From NCBI RefSeq assembly GCF_026341275.1, contig NZ_JAIFZO010000001.1:620761-684760 (forward strand): a DNA stretch of 64,000 nucleotides. Direction: 5' to 3'. The notes beneath the pieces are model-generated. The model saw only the letters and a list, made by a program, of their open reading frames with translations, was not told the DNA's origin and did not search any database. How positions within the stretch are numbered: position 1 is the stretch's first letter; each line of letters begins with the position of its first letter. The translations under genes were made by a program, and so were the position numbers. The DNA comes from Streptomyces ortus (GTDB lineage Bacteria > Actinomycetota > Actinomycetes > Streptomycetales > Streptomycetaceae). Below, piece after piece: positions 50,339-58,819 of this stretch.

Positions 50339-51328
50339 TTGTACACCGCACACACCGACCGTTACGCGGACATGCCCTACCGGCGCACCGGACGCAGCGG
50401 CCTGAAGCTGCCCGCCCTCTCACTGGGCCTGTGGCACAACTTCGGCCCCGACCGGCCGGTGGACACCCAGCGCGCGATCCTGCGGCGAGCGTTCGACCTC
50501 GGCGTCACCCACTTCGACCTGGCCAACAACTACGGGCCGCCGCCCGGCGCCGCCGAGTCCGCCCTCGGCGAGGCGCTGAAGGCGGACTTCGGGCCGTACC
50601 GTGACGAGCTGGTGATCTCCTCCAAGGCCGGTTACCTGATGTGGCCCGGTCCGTACGGCGAGTGGGGCTCGCGCAAGTACCTGCTGTCCTCGCTCGACCA
50701 GAGCCTGAACCGCATGGGCCTCGACTACGTCGACATCTTCTACTCGCACCGCCCCGACCCGGAGACTCCCCTCGAGGAGACGATGGGCGCCCTGCACACG
50801 GCCGTCCAGCAGGGCAAGGCGCTGTACGTCGGTGTCTCGAACTACTCGCCCGAGCAGACCCGGGAGGCCGCCCGCATCCTGGGCGAGCTGGGCACCCCGC
50901 TCCTCATCCACCAGCCGCGCTACTCGATGCTCGACCGGCGCCCCGAGGAGGAGGGGCTGCTGGACGTGCTCGACGAGCTGCGGGTCGGGTCCATCGCCTA
51001 CTCGCCGCTGGAGCAGGGCCTCCTCACGGGCCGCTACCTGGACGGCATCCCGGAGGATTCGCGGGCCGCGAGCGACAGCCCCTTCCTGAGCGCGGACAAG
51101 CTGACCCAGGAACTGGTCGCCGACCTGCGCGCCCTGAACGACATCGCCAAGTCCCGCGGGCAGTCGCTGGCGCAGATGGCGCTGGCGTGGGTGCTGCGCG
51201 GTGGGCGGGTCACCTCCGCGCTGATCGGCGCGAGCAGCCCGCAGCAGCTGGAGGACAGTGTGGCCGCCACGGGGAACCTGGAGTTCTCGCAGGACGAGCT
51301 CGACCGGATCGACGCGCTCGTCCGGTAG
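50339..51328 (+). CDS. Aldo/keto reductase (YghZ-type, L-glyceraldehyde 3-phosphate reductase-like)
   Basis: A 329-residue NADPH-dependent reductase with the TIM-barrel AKR fold: GLKLPALSLGLWHNFGPDRP, catalytic Asp/Tyr in THFDLANNYGPPPGAAESAL, Lys in VISSKAGYLMWPGPYGEWGS, HRPDPETPLEETMGALHT and ALYVGVSNYSPEQTREAARI. YghZ relatives reduce methylglyoxal and glyceraldehyde 3-phosphate. The TTG at 50339 is chosen over the adjacent GTG at 50336: the TTG has a GGAGA site five bases upstream and gives the family N-terminus. The stop is followed by a near-exact second copy of the last 34 bases. Confidence 0.9.
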   Translation: MYTAHTDRYADMPYRRTGRSGLKLPALSLGLWHNFGPDRPVDTQRAILRRAFDLGVTHFDLANNYGPPPGAAESALGEALKADFGPYRDELVISSKAGYLMWPGPYGEWGSRKYLLSSLDQSLNRMGLDYVDIFYSHRPDPETPLEETMGALHTAVQQGKALYVGVSNYSPEQTREAARILGELGTPLLIHQPRYSMLDRRPEEEGLLDVLDELRVGSIAYSPLEQGLLTGRYLDGIPEDSRAASDSPFLSADKLTQELVADLRALNDIAKSRGQSLAQMALAWVLRGGRVTSALIGASSPQQLEDSVAATGNLEFSQDELDRIDALVR

Positions 51329-51365
51329 GGGGAGCTGGACCGGATCGACGCTCTCGTCCGGTAGG
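51296..51365 (+). repeat. Tandem duplication of the aldo/keto reductase 3' end
   Basis: A 34-base segment at 51296-51329 recurs at 51332-51365 with two differences; both start GAGCT and end CCGGTAGG. The 36-base offset is a multiple of three, and the second copy stays in frame behind the first TAG, encoding the same ELDRIDALVR and stop. It suggests a recent in-frame duplication. Confidence 0.92.
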
Positions 51366-51656
51366 CGGTAGTGACCCGGCGCCGCGCCCCTGGACGGGGT
51401 GCGGGCAGCCGGTCCCGTCCGCGGGTGCGGATTGCGTACGGTGCGAGCCGTTTCGGCCAGACAGGCCCCCGAATATGCCAGGAGACTGGCCAAAAAGGCA
51501 TGGTGACACTGTGTCAGGAGTGGCGATACTCAAAGGCTAGGGCAATTCACCCTTCACCACTCCTCGGAACAGCGCCACGCTGCACGCAGGAACGAGCCGC
51601 GCGAAAGACCGGAAAGAGAGGCCGTCAGGCGGCGAGCCATGCGATGGGGAGTGATC
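51366..51656. other. Intergenic region with a promoter before the hypothetical gene
   Basis: No gene supportable in about 290 bases. Contents: a palindrome TGACACTGTGTCA (51504-51516) and a promoter-like pair, GGTGAC (51502-51507) and GATACT (51525-51530) 17 bases apart, pointing to the downstream gene. The palindrome overlaps the minus-35 box, as an operator would. Confidence 0.5.
51502..51530 (+). promoter_or_regulatory. Promoter with overlapping palindrome TGACACTGTGTCA
   Basis: Minus-35 GGTGAC at 51502-51507, 17-base spacer, minus-10 GATACT at 51525-51530. The 13-base palindrome at 51504-51516 covers the minus-35 element. The predicted start is near 51537, about 120 bases before the gene at 51657. 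Confidence 0.4.
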
Positions 51657-52067
51657 GTGCACGATGAATTCCTGTGCCACGTCACCGCGTACGGAGTCTG
51701 TGGCGGAATGTGGGTCGGTGTACCGCTCGGCACCTACCGGGCGCCCACGCTGGCCCTGGCCATGTGGTGGTTGCGGGACCGGGCGTCCTGGATCGCCGAG
51801 CGCCTCGATCCCGATCCCGGGGCCCCCTACTTCCCGCCGAACTCGATGATGCCCGTCGCGGGCACGACCCCCGATGTGCCCGGCCAGCTGCGCAGATGGT
51901 GCGGCGACGACGCGCAGCAGGAGCTCACCGCCGAGGAACTGGCCGCCGGACATCTGGTGCGTATCGCCACGAGCGACGAGACCACCGAGTACGAACTGCT
52001 CGCGGAGTCGGTCGACGCCCTGCGGATGCAGCGCACCGTGCCCCTCCTGTCCGTCCCGGCCGCGTGA
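51657..52067 (+). CDS. Conserved-looking hypothetical protein (136 residues)
   Basis: I do not recognise a family. The protein is soluble, with DEFLCHVTAYGVCGGMWVGV at the start (two Cys, Tyr-rich), LALAMWWLRDRASWIAERLD, APYFPPNSMMPVAGTTPDVP and a C-terminal strand VRIATSDETTEYELLAESVD. Codon usage is normal. The GTG at 51657 is five bases after GGGGAG; an in-frame ATG at 51639 would add six residues. It converges on the methyltransferase gene (8 bases between stops). Confidence 0.68.
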   Translation: MHDEFLCHVTAYGVCGGMWVGVPLGTYRAPTLALAMWWLRDRASWIAERLDPDPGAPYFPPNSMMPVAGTTPDVPGQLRRWCGDDAQQELTAEELAAGHLVRIATSDETTEYELLAESVDALRMQRTVPLLSVPAA

Positions 52068-52075
52068 GCCGGCCC

Positions 52076-52726
52076 CTAAGCGGGGGTCCTGGTGAGCAGC
52101 AGGTGGGCGTGCGGGAACTGGCGTTCGTCTTCCAGCGGAGCCCTGACCAGGCGGGCCTTTTCCGTGAAGCCCGCCTCGGTCAGCAGGGCGGCCACGCGGT
52201 CGGGGGACCAGCGGTAGGCGAGCGCCACCTTGTGGTCGAAGGACTCCGCGAGCTCCGACGGGTCGTCGTGGGCCTGGAACGCGAGCAGCAGGTGACCACC
52301 GGGCGCCAGTACGCGGTGGAACTCCGCGCAGATCCGGGGCAGCTGCTCCGGCGGGGTGTGGATGATCGAGTAGCGGGCCAGCGCGGCGGCCAGCGTGCCG
52401 TCCGCGAGGTCCAGCGCGGTCATCGAACCCACCTCGAACCGCAGGTCGGGACGGGCCGCGCGGGCGAGGGCGATCATCTCCGGAGACAGGTCGATGCCGG
52501 ACACGTCCAGGCCGAGCGAGTCCAGGAGGGAGGTCACATGCCCCGGGCCGCAGCCGAGGTCGGCCACCGGCCCGCCGCCGTCCGCGCGCACGAAGGCGGC
52601 GAAGGCGGCGAGCATCGCCCGGTCCAGCGGGAAGTCCTCCAGCCCGTTGGCGAAGAGCTCGGCATAGGGGGCGGCCCAGGTGTCATAGGCCGTTCGGGTG
52701 GTGCTCAGGAAGTCCGGCTCGATCAT
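52076..52726 (-). CDS. Class I SAM-dependent methyltransferase
   Basis: A 216-residue methyltransferase (methyltransferase-11 type). Motif I VADLGCGPGHVTSLLDSLGL, motif II VSGIDLSPEMIALARAA, post-I MTALDLADGTLAAALARYSI, and CAEFHRVLAPGGHLLLAFQA (motif III), with DKVALAY-like segment FDHKVALAYRWSPDRVAALL. The acceptor is unknown: small molecule most likely. The ATG at 52726 has no ribosome site and may be leaderless. Confidence 0.88.
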   Translation of the reverse strand: MIEPDFLSTTRTAYDTWAAPYAELFANGLEDFPLDRAMLAAFAAFVRADGGGPVADLGCGPGHVTSLLDSLGLDVSGIDLSPEMIALARAARPDLRFEVGSMTALDLADGTLAAALARYSIIHTPPEQLPRICAEFHRVLAPGGHLLLAFQAHDDPSELAESFDHKVALAYRWSPDRVAALLTEAGFTEKARLVRAPLEDERQFPHAHLLLTRTPA

Positions 52727-52834
52727 GGACGCGTACGGTAGTACGGCCCGCGGCCCTAAGCCCCCGGTTTCCGCCACTCGCCCGGGAGACCGGTGACCAG
52801 GCCCCCGGAGCGGCGCGGAACCGAGCGCGCCCCG

Positions 52835-52894
52835 CAGCCGCGCCCCACACCGCGCCGCACAGCCGCGCCGCACAGCCGCGCCCCGCAGCCGCAC
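52835..52894. repeat. 13-base GC-rich tandem repeat, about 4.5 copies
   Basis: Units of the form CAGCCGCGCC(G/C)C(A/G) at 52835-52847, 52860-52872, 52873-52885, with a degenerate unit between and a partial one at the end. It is in the 236-base gap between the methyltransferase and the FG-GAP gene. No CRISPR-like spacers exist. Confidence 0.7.
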
Positions 52895-52962
52895 CTCCGG
52901 CCGCGGGTGCGGGAAGATCTCGCCGGACAGGCCCCGGGCGGTCCGGGGCAGACCGGTCCGGG

Positions 52963-54429
52963 TCACTCGTCGATCGCGGCGCCGAACGCGGAGCCCAGGT
53001 AGGGCGCGCCCAGGGTGTCGGCTCCGTACGTCCACGAACCCGCGGCCGTGATGCCACCCGTCCCCGCCGACAGCACCCAGACGAAGCCGTCGCCCGCGTT
53101 CTCGCCCGGCGCCGCGGCCAGCAGGCCGAAGCGGCCGTCCGCGTTCGGGTCGGTGAGGCGGACCTGACCGCCCCACTTGTCGCCCTTCTCGGGGACGCCG
53201 GACACATCCGCGGAGTCCTGGTCCCACGACTTCGCGCCCGTCGCGGTCAGGCCGGCCGAGGTGCCGCGCAGCACCCACACCGCACCCGCGTCGGCGACCG
53301 TGCCGATGTCCTCGCCCGCGGCGCCGATCGCCACATCCGCGTACCCGTCCCCGTCCGTGTCCGCCACGGACAGGTCCGTGCCCCAGCCGTCGCCCCGCTC
53401 GGCCGTGCCGGGGACGCCGGGAGAGTCCTGCGTCCACCACTGGACCTCGTCCGCGGGCCCGTTCTCGCCGCCGTGGCGCACGCCGACCAGGCCGCCGGTC
53501 ATGGTCTCGCCGCCGTCGTCGGGTGAGTTCGGCTCGCCGGTCACCAGGTCGTCGTAGCCGTCGTTGTCGATGTCACCGGACGCGGTGACCGGACCGCCGG
53601 GCACGTCCCGCTCGTAGGTCAGTCCGTCGGCCTGTCCGGACAGGTACGTGGACCAGCCGTGCCCCGGTTCGTCGCCGGCCGTCACGCCCGACACGACGAG
53701 GTCCGCGAACCCGTTCCTGTCGTAGTCGCCCGTCGTCAGCGACCTGGGCAGGATGTGGCGCTCCCGCGCCCGGGCGGAGAGCGGCGCGGACGAGCGCCGC
53801 TCCAGGGAGCCGGGCGCGGCGGCGTCGTAGGCGAACAGCTCCAGGCCGTTGTGATCCATGACGGCCAGCAGATCGGCGGGCGTCTCGTCGGTGAAGTGCC
53901 CCGCGGCGAGGCCCGCACCGAACTGCTCGCCCGTGGTGGGCTCCTGGGTCTCCAGCCAGTCGCTGACCCCACCGCTCAGCCCCGCCTTCGAGCCCCACAG
54001 GACCGTGGCACCGCCCGCGTCCGCGACCGTACCGAGATCCTCGCCGGGGATGCCGACGATCGCGTCGTCGTACCCGTCCCCGTCCAGGTCACCGGTGGCG
54101 ACCGCCTTGCCGAAGCCGTCGCCCGTCTCCGCCGCACCCGCGACGCCCGCGGTGGACTGGCTGAAGCGGGCGGCGCCGGTCGTCCCGATGCCTCGCGACG
54201 AGCCGTACTGCACGGTCACGAGTCCCGCGCCCTTCTTGCCGCTGACGGTCGCGCCGGGGGCGCCCACGAGCACGTCCTCGTACCCGTCGCCGTTGAAGTC
54301 GCTGTTGCGGTCGGCGGCCCGCGTACCGCCCGGAGTGCCCGCGTACGCGGAGGGTGCGGCTGCGATGCCCAGACCCGCCAACAGAAGAAATGATGCCGCG
54401 GCGAGTGCTGTGGAACGGTTCTTGCGCAT
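52963..54429 (-). CDS. Secreted FG-GAP/VCBS repeat beta-propeller protein
   Basis: A 488-residue exported protein. Signal peptide RKNRSTALAAASFLLLAGLG, cut near AYA-GTP. The body is six or seven FG-GAP (integrin alpha-like) repeats, e.g. DFNGDGYEDVLVGAPGATVS, GDLDGDGYDDAIVGIPGEDL, DIDNDGYDDLVTGEPNSPDD, DTDGDGYADVAIGAAGEDIG. The DxDxDG loops bind calcium. Repeated GTVADAG(G)A(T/V)VLWG-type strands follow. It is probably an extracellular adhesion or ligand-binding propeller with no catalytic domain. The ATG at 54429 fits the signal peptide. Confidence 0.9.
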   Translation of the reverse strand: MRKNRSTALAAASFLLLAGLGIAAAPSAYAGTPGGTRAADRNSDFNGDGYEDVLVGAPGATVSGKKGAGLVTVQYGSSRGIGTTGAARFSQSTAGVAGAAETGDGFGKAVATGDLDGDGYDDAIVGIPGEDLGTVADAGGATVLWGSKAGLSGGVSDWLETQEPTTGEQFGAGLAAGHFTDETPADLLAVMDHNGLELFAYDAAAPGSLERRSSAPLSARARERHILPRSLTTGDYDRNGFADLVVSGVTAGDEPGHGWSTYLSGQADGLTYERDVPGGPVTASGDIDNDGYDDLVTGEPNSPDDGGETMTGGLVGVRHGGENGPADEVQWWTQDSPGVPGTAERGDGWGTDLSVADTDGDGYADVAIGAAGEDIGTVADAGAVWVLRGTSAGLTATGAKSWDQDSADVSGVPEKGDKWGGQVRLTDPNADGRFGLLAAAPGENAGDGFVWVLSAGTGGITAAGSWTYGADTLGAPYLGSAFGAAIDE

Positions 54430-54555
54430 GAGTCGGCTCCTGTGGAGAAGAACGGCTGGGCAGCGCGGGGGTGTCCGGAAAGGGCCCGTTCCTTGTCCGG
54501 CGCCCTGTTTGACATCGCAAGGGGCCCAAGGGTTGTACGGGAATTCCGACGCCGT

Positions 54556-55803
54556 TCACCCCCGGGCCGGCCGGCCTCGGCTCGCGCTGCCGCCGGCGGC
54601 CCGCAACTGGCGGAAGAACGCCCTCACGTCCCCGACGAGCAGGTCCGGCTGCTCCATCGCCGCGAAGTGTCCGCCCCGGTCGAACTCCGTCCAGCGCACG
54701 ACGCGGTTCGTGCGCTCCGCGTGATGCCGCAGCGGAATGAAGTTGTCCCGGGGGAAGACGGCGAGCGCGGTCGGAGCGGTCGACGGCTCGGCGAGCGCGT
54801 TCCCGCCGCCGGCGTGCGCGCGCTCGTAATAGACCCGCGCGGCCGAACCCGCCGTGCCGGTGAGCCAGTACAGCATCACGTTCGTGAGCAGCTGGTCCCG
54901 GTCGACCGCGTCCTCGGGATACTCGTCCGAGTCCGTCCACTCCTTGAACTTCTCGACGATCCAGGCGAGTTGGCCGACAGGTGAGTCCGTGAGCCCGTAC
55001 GCGAGGGTCTGCGGCCGGGTCGACTGGATGTCGGCGTACCCCTGCCGTTCGCGGGTCCACTCCTGGTGGCGCCGCCAGGAGGCGAGGGTGCGTTCGCGTT
55101 CCCGGGGGTCCAGCGCCGCCAGTTCCCCGGCGGTCGGCTCGGAGCCGGCGTGGGCGCCGGGCAGCAGGTTCAGATGGACACCGATCACCCGGTCCGGGTG
55201 GGTCCGGCCCAGCTCGCGGGAGATCGCCGCGCCCCAGTCACCGCCCTGCGCGGCGAACCGGCGGTAGCCGAGCCGGTCCATGAGCACGGCGAACGCGGCG
55301 GCGATACGGCGGTACTCCCAGCCGGTGTCGTGCGTGGGCCCCGACAGGCCGAACCCGGGGATGCTCGGCACCACCACGTGGAAGGCGTCGGCGGGATCAC
55401 CGCCGTGGGCGCGCGGATCGGTCAACGGGCCCACGATGTCGAGGAACTCGGCGATCGAGCCGGGCCAGCCGTGGGTGACGATCAGCGGGGTCGCGCCGGG
55501 CTCCGGCGAGCGGATGTGGGCGAAGTGGAGGTCCGCCCCGTCGACGACCGTCGTGAACTGCGGCCACGCGTTGAGCCGGGCCTCGGCCGCGCGCCAGTCG
55601 TAGGAGTGCCGCCAGTACTCCACGAGCCCCTTGAGGTAGGTCCGCGGAACCCCGTAGGCCCAGCCCACGCCCGGCAGTTCGTCCGGCCAGCGTGTGCGGT
55701 CCATACGTGCGTGCAGATCGTCCAGGTCGGCCTGGGGAATCTCGATACGGAAGGGGCGGAGGTGGTCGAGGGGCTGGACGCCGTCGCCGTGCGGGGAGGT
55801 CAT
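54556..55803 (-). CDS. Epoxide hydrolase (EHN-domain alpha/beta hydrolase)
   Basis: A 415-residue protein of the microsomal epoxide-hydrolase type. The EHN domain occupies about residues 15-125 (FRIEIPQADLDDLHARMDRT). The hydrolase core has LIVTHGWPGSIAEFLDIVGP (oxyanion HGWPG), nucleophile Asp in FAAQGGDWGAAISRELGRTH, and His in RWTEFDRGGHFAAMEQPDLL. It opens epoxides to diols. ATG at 55803. It has no operon partner; divergent from the VOC gene. Confidence 0.92.
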   Translation of the reverse strand: MTSPHGDGVQPLDHLRPFRIEIPQADLDDLHARMDRTRWPDELPGVGWAYGVPRTYLKGLVEYWRHSYDWRAAEARLNAWPQFTTVVDGADLHFAHIRSPEPGATPLIVTHGWPGSIAEFLDIVGPLTDPRAHGGDPADAFHVVVPSIPGFGLSGPTHDTGWEYRRIAAAFAVLMDRLGYRRFAAQGGDWGAAISRELGRTHPDRVIGVHLNLLPGAHAGSEPTAGELAALDPRERERTLASWRRHQEWTRERQGYADIQSTRPQTLAYGLTDSPVGQLAWIVEKFKEWTDSDEYPEDAVDRDQLLTNVMLYWLTGTAGSAARVYYERAHAGGGNALAEPSTAPTALAVFPRDNFIPLRHHAERTNRVVRWTEFDRGGHFAAMEQPDLLVGDVRAFFRQLRAAGGSASRGRPARG

Positions 55804-55991
55804 GGCGGGCCATGCTAGTTCTGGCGTGGGCCGTGGGCCGTGGGCTGTGGGCCTGTGCCAGCGACCCGCGCGGGGGAACGGCGCGTAGCGGGGTGAAGCG
55901 TGGTGGAAAGTCGGCGTGGCACCGATGAGTTTTGCGTCGAGGACCGGTCGATACAGATGACAGCGTTCCCGCTTCCCTCCAGGAGGTCCTC

Positions 55992-56474
55992 ATGAGCACC
56001 GACGGATTCACCACGTGTCTCTGGTTCGACGGCCAGGCGGAGGAGGCCGCGAACTTCTACGTGTCGCTCTTCAAGAACTCCGAGCTGGGGAAGACGGTCC
56101 GTGCCACGGAGGCCGGGCCGGGGCCCGCCGGTTCCGTCGTCACCGTCGACTTCGTGGCCAACGGCCAGAAGTTCGTCGGGCTGAACGGCGGACCGCAGTT
56201 CAAGTTCACCGAGGCCGTCTCCTTCCAGATCGACTGCGCGGACCAGAGCGAGGTCGACTTCTACTCGAACGCGCTCACCGAGGGCGGCGGCGAGCAGGGC
56301 CCCTGCGGCTGGGTGAAGGACAGGTTCGGCCTCTCCTGGCAGGTCGTCCCGACCAGGCTGATCGAGATGATCAGCGCCCCGGACCCGGTGAAGGCGGGGC
56401 GCGCCGTGACGGCGATGCTCAAAATGCACAAGATCGACCTCGCCGCCCTGGAGGCGGCATACGCCGGCGATTAG
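55992..56474 (+). CDS. VOC-superfamily protein (PhnB/3-demethylubiquinone methyltransferase-like)
   Basis: A 160-residue dimeric-fold protein: TDGFTTCLWFDGQAEEAANF, YVSLFKNSELGKTVRATEAG, GPQFKFTEAVSFQIDCADQS, GWVKDRFGLSWQVVPTRLIE. This PhnB-like branch is widely but wrongly annotated as 3-demethylubiquinone methyltransferase; no SAM motif is present. The ATG at 55992 is five bases after AGGAGG; an upstream frame is unconserved. Function is unknown. Confidence 0.9.
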   Translation: MSTDGFTTCLWFDGQAEEAANFYVSLFKNSELGKTVRATEAGPGPAGSVVTVDFVANGQKFVGLNGGPQFKFTEAVSFQIDCADQSEVDFYSNALTEGGGEQGPCGWVKDRFGLSWQVVPTRLIEMISAPDPVKAGRAVTAMLKMHKIDLAALEAAYAGD

Positions 56475-56580
56475 ACCACCGCCCACCACCGCATGCCGAG
56501 GGCCCCCGGGCAGGTACGGCAAGGCGAGCGCCTACCGGGCAGTCGCCGCCTCCCGACCCGTATCGCACGGGGGACGGTCT

Positions 56581-56620
56581 CCCGACCCGACCCGACCCGA
56601 TCCGATCCGATCCGACCCGT
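56581..56620. repeat. Five-base microsatellite (CCCGA/TCCGA), eight units
   Basis: Four CCCGA units (56581-56600), three TCCGA (56601-56615) and a terminal CCCGT. It lies in the 274-base gap between the convergent VOC and ABC transporter genes, in which I see nothing else. Copy number may vary between strains. Confidence 0.85.
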
Positions 56621-56748
56621 ACCGTCCGGCGGCGGTCCCCCGGCACATACCGCATGGTGGCCGCCTCCCACCTCCCCCTCTCGCCCCGGGCGCCTCCGTC
56701 GGACCAGGCCGAGCGGGGTGGGGCCCGTCCGCCCCCACCCCGCCCCGT

Positions 56749-58524
56749 TCACGCGGGCAAGCCGCCGGCGTGCAGGGCCGTGTACGCCCCCGGCCGCGAC
56801 ATCAGCTCCTCGTGCGAGCCGATCTCCCGGACCGCGCCGTCGCCCATCACCACGATGCGGTCCGCGCCCCGGATCGTCGACAGCCGGTGTGCCACCACGA
56901 AGGTCGTGCGCCCGTGCACCAGACGCGCCAGGGCCTGCTGGACCAGTGCCTCGGACCGCGTGTCCAGCGCGGACGTCGCCTCGTCGAGGATCAGGACGCG
57001 CGGATCGCGGATGAGCGCCCGCGCGATGGCGAGGCGCTGCCGCTGACCGCCAGACAGCCGCGCCCCGTGCTCGCCCACCACGGTGTCGAGCCCCCGCGGC
57101 AGCCGGTCCACGAACTCCAGCGCGTTGGCGTCCCGCAGCGCCGCGCGCACGGTCGCCTCGTCGGCGTCCGCGTCGTCCATGCCGTACGCGACGTTCTCCC
57201 GCACGGTTCCGTCGAAGAGGATCGACTCCTGCGGCACCACCGACACGAAGCGCCGGTAGGTCCGGAGGTCCAAGGTGTTCATGTCGGCCCCGTCGAGCAG
57301 CACCCGGCCCGTGGTCGGCCGGATGAACCCGATGACGAGACTGAGCACCGTGGACTTGCCCGCGCCCGACGCCCCGACGAGCGCGATCGTCTCGCCCGGC
57401 TCGACGGAGAGGCCGAAGTCCCTGACGGCCGGCCGGTCGGCGTCCTCGTACGCGTACCCGACGTTCTCGAACTCGATCGCCCCGCGCACCGACGTGAGCC
57501 GCGTCCTGCCCTCGTTGTCCTCCAGTTCCGGGGCCTGCAGCACCTCGCCGACGGACCGTACGGACTCCAGGCCCTTGGTGATGACCGGGGTCAGCCCGGC
57601 CAGGGTGGTCGTGGAGTTGGTGAGGGTGGTCAGGAAGGCGCTGAGCATGACGACGTCGCCGGGCGAGACGGCCCATACGCCGTAGTACGCGACCAGCGCC
57701 GCCGCGGTGAGGAACACGACCCCGATCATGTTCAGGAACACCCAGGCCAGCGAGGCGAAGCGGCCGTTGAGGAGGTCGAGCCGCAGCCCCGAGGCCAGGA
57801 CCTTGTGCAGCGTGCCGTCCATCTGCCGCAGGGCCTTGCCCTCCAGACCGTGCGCCCGGGTGACCGAGATGAGCCGGGTCATCTCGGTCACCCGCGAGGA
57901 CAGGTGCTCGACCTCGTGCCGGAAGTCCTCGTTGTGGACGCGCAACCGGCCCCGCAGCCGCGCCACGAGCAGCGCCGCGACCGGCACCACGCACAGGAAC
58001 ACCGGCACGAACTCGGGTGTGCGCACGGCGATGATGACCAGCCCGCCGGTGAGCACGGTGACCGCGCCGAGCCCGGTCTCGGCGGTCTGCTGGACCATCT
58101 GCTCGACCGTCTCCACGTCACGGACGACCTTCGCCTGGAGGACGCCCGCGCTGACGCGTGAGTGGTAGCCGATGGAGAGGTGCTGCATACGCGTGCACAG
58201 CGCGGAGCGCAGGGCCGTGCCCATGCGGCGCACGCTGCCGTAGAGCAGCCGCACGTACAGCAGGTGCAGCGGCATGTTGACGATGAGGATCGCCAGGATG
58301 ACCCCGGCGCTGAGCCACAGGTCACCGATCGGCCCGTGCCGCACGACCGTGTCGATGATGGTCGCGGTGATCAGGGGCAGCAGCCAGACCGGACTGTGCT
58401 TGACGGTGAAGACGACGAACGCGGCGGCGAGCTTCCACCGGTCGGCGCGGAACAGATAGACGAGCGTGCGGATCGGGTGCTCACCGCGGTAGCGGTGGTC
58501 GAGCGGCTTCTCCCACGAGGCCAT
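56749..58524 (-). CDS. ABC exporter, fused permease-ATPase half-transporter
   Basis: A 591-residue type IV ABC half-transporter that would homodimerise. Membrane domain (about 30-310) with helices such as WKLAAAFVVFTVKHSPVWLL, LSAGVILAILIVNMPLHLLY, LAWVFLNMIGVVFLTAAALV. ATPase: Walker A ALVGASGAGKSTVLSLVIGF, Q-loop VSVVPQESILFDGTVRENVA, signature LSGGQRQRLAIARAL, Walker B VLILDEATSALDTRSE, H-loop FVVAHRLSTIRGADR. Single gene with no partner, so lipid or drug export is possible but unknown. The ATG at 58524 is behind GAGGAGGG. Confidence 0.93.
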   Translation of the reverse strand: MASWEKPLDHRYRGEHPIRTLVYLFRADRWKLAAAFVVFTVKHSPVWLLPLITATIIDTVVRHGPIGDLWLSAGVILAILIVNMPLHLLYVRLLYGSVRRMGTALRSALCTRMQHLSIGYHSRVSAGVLQAKVVRDVETVEQMVQQTAETGLGAVTVLTGGLVIIAVRTPEFVPVFLCVVPVAALLVARLRGRLRVHNEDFRHEVEHLSSRVTEMTRLISVTRAHGLEGKALRQMDGTLHKVLASGLRLDLLNGRFASLAWVFLNMIGVVFLTAAALVAYYGVWAVSPGDVVMLSAFLTTLTNSTTTLAGLTPVITKGLESVRSVGEVLQAPELEDNEGRTRLTSVRGAIEFENVGYAYEDADRPAVRDFGLSVEPGETIALVGASGAGKSTVLSLVIGFIRPTTGRVLLDGADMNTLDLRTYRRFVSVVPQESILFDGTVRENVAYGMDDADADEATVRAALRDANALEFVDRLPRGLDTVVGEHGARLSGGQRQRLAIARALIRDPRVLILDEATSALDTRSEALVQQALARLVHGRTTFVVAHRLSTIRGADRIVVMGDGAVREIGSHEELMSRPGAYTALHAGGLPA

Positions 58525-58562
58525 GCGGGCCGTCCCTCCTCAGGGAGTGGTGAACACGGGGC

Positions 58563-58570
58563 AAGCGCTT
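58563..58570. promoter_or_regulatory. LacI-family-like operator core AAGCGCTT
   Basis: An 8-base palindrome flanked by GGGC and TCTCCC, extending the symmetry partly. It sits 39 bases upstream of the ABC exporter start. Such centres are common LacI-family operators, but no cognate regulator is nearby. Confidence 0.35.
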
Positions 58571-58749
58571 TCTCCCCCTCCCGCGATCACCTACACCCGC
58601 CGCCGCCCGCACACCCGCCACCATCGGAACCCGCCGTCCCTGAGCCCTCCCGCCGCCCTCACTCCGTGCCACTCCGGCCACGTAACGGCTCGGTTTCCGA
58701 CGTAAATTTCCGCGGTCCGAGGGTTGGCGGGCCGCCGCCGGCTGGTTAT

Positions 58750-58795
58750 CGTTCACGCACTTCACTCAATCGTTCCGCTGAACGAATAGCGAACG
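58750..58795 (+). promoter_or_regulatory. Repeated CGTTC/GAACG elements before the dipeptide importer operon
   Basis: CGTTC at 58750-58754, an inverted pair CGTTC-cgct-GAACG at 58771-58784, and CGAACG at 58790-58795. The region is AT-richer than usual and ends 24 bases before the first start, so it should contain the promoter and probably an operator. Confidence 0.4.
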
Positions 58796-58819
58796 CCTAG
58801 CGAGAGGGACGGTCGGCCC

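Noticed and set aside
52835..52894. Short repeats as a CRISPR array
   Set aside because: The 13-base units are contiguous, without spacers, and no cas genes are present; the same applies to 5501-5564 and 56581-56620.
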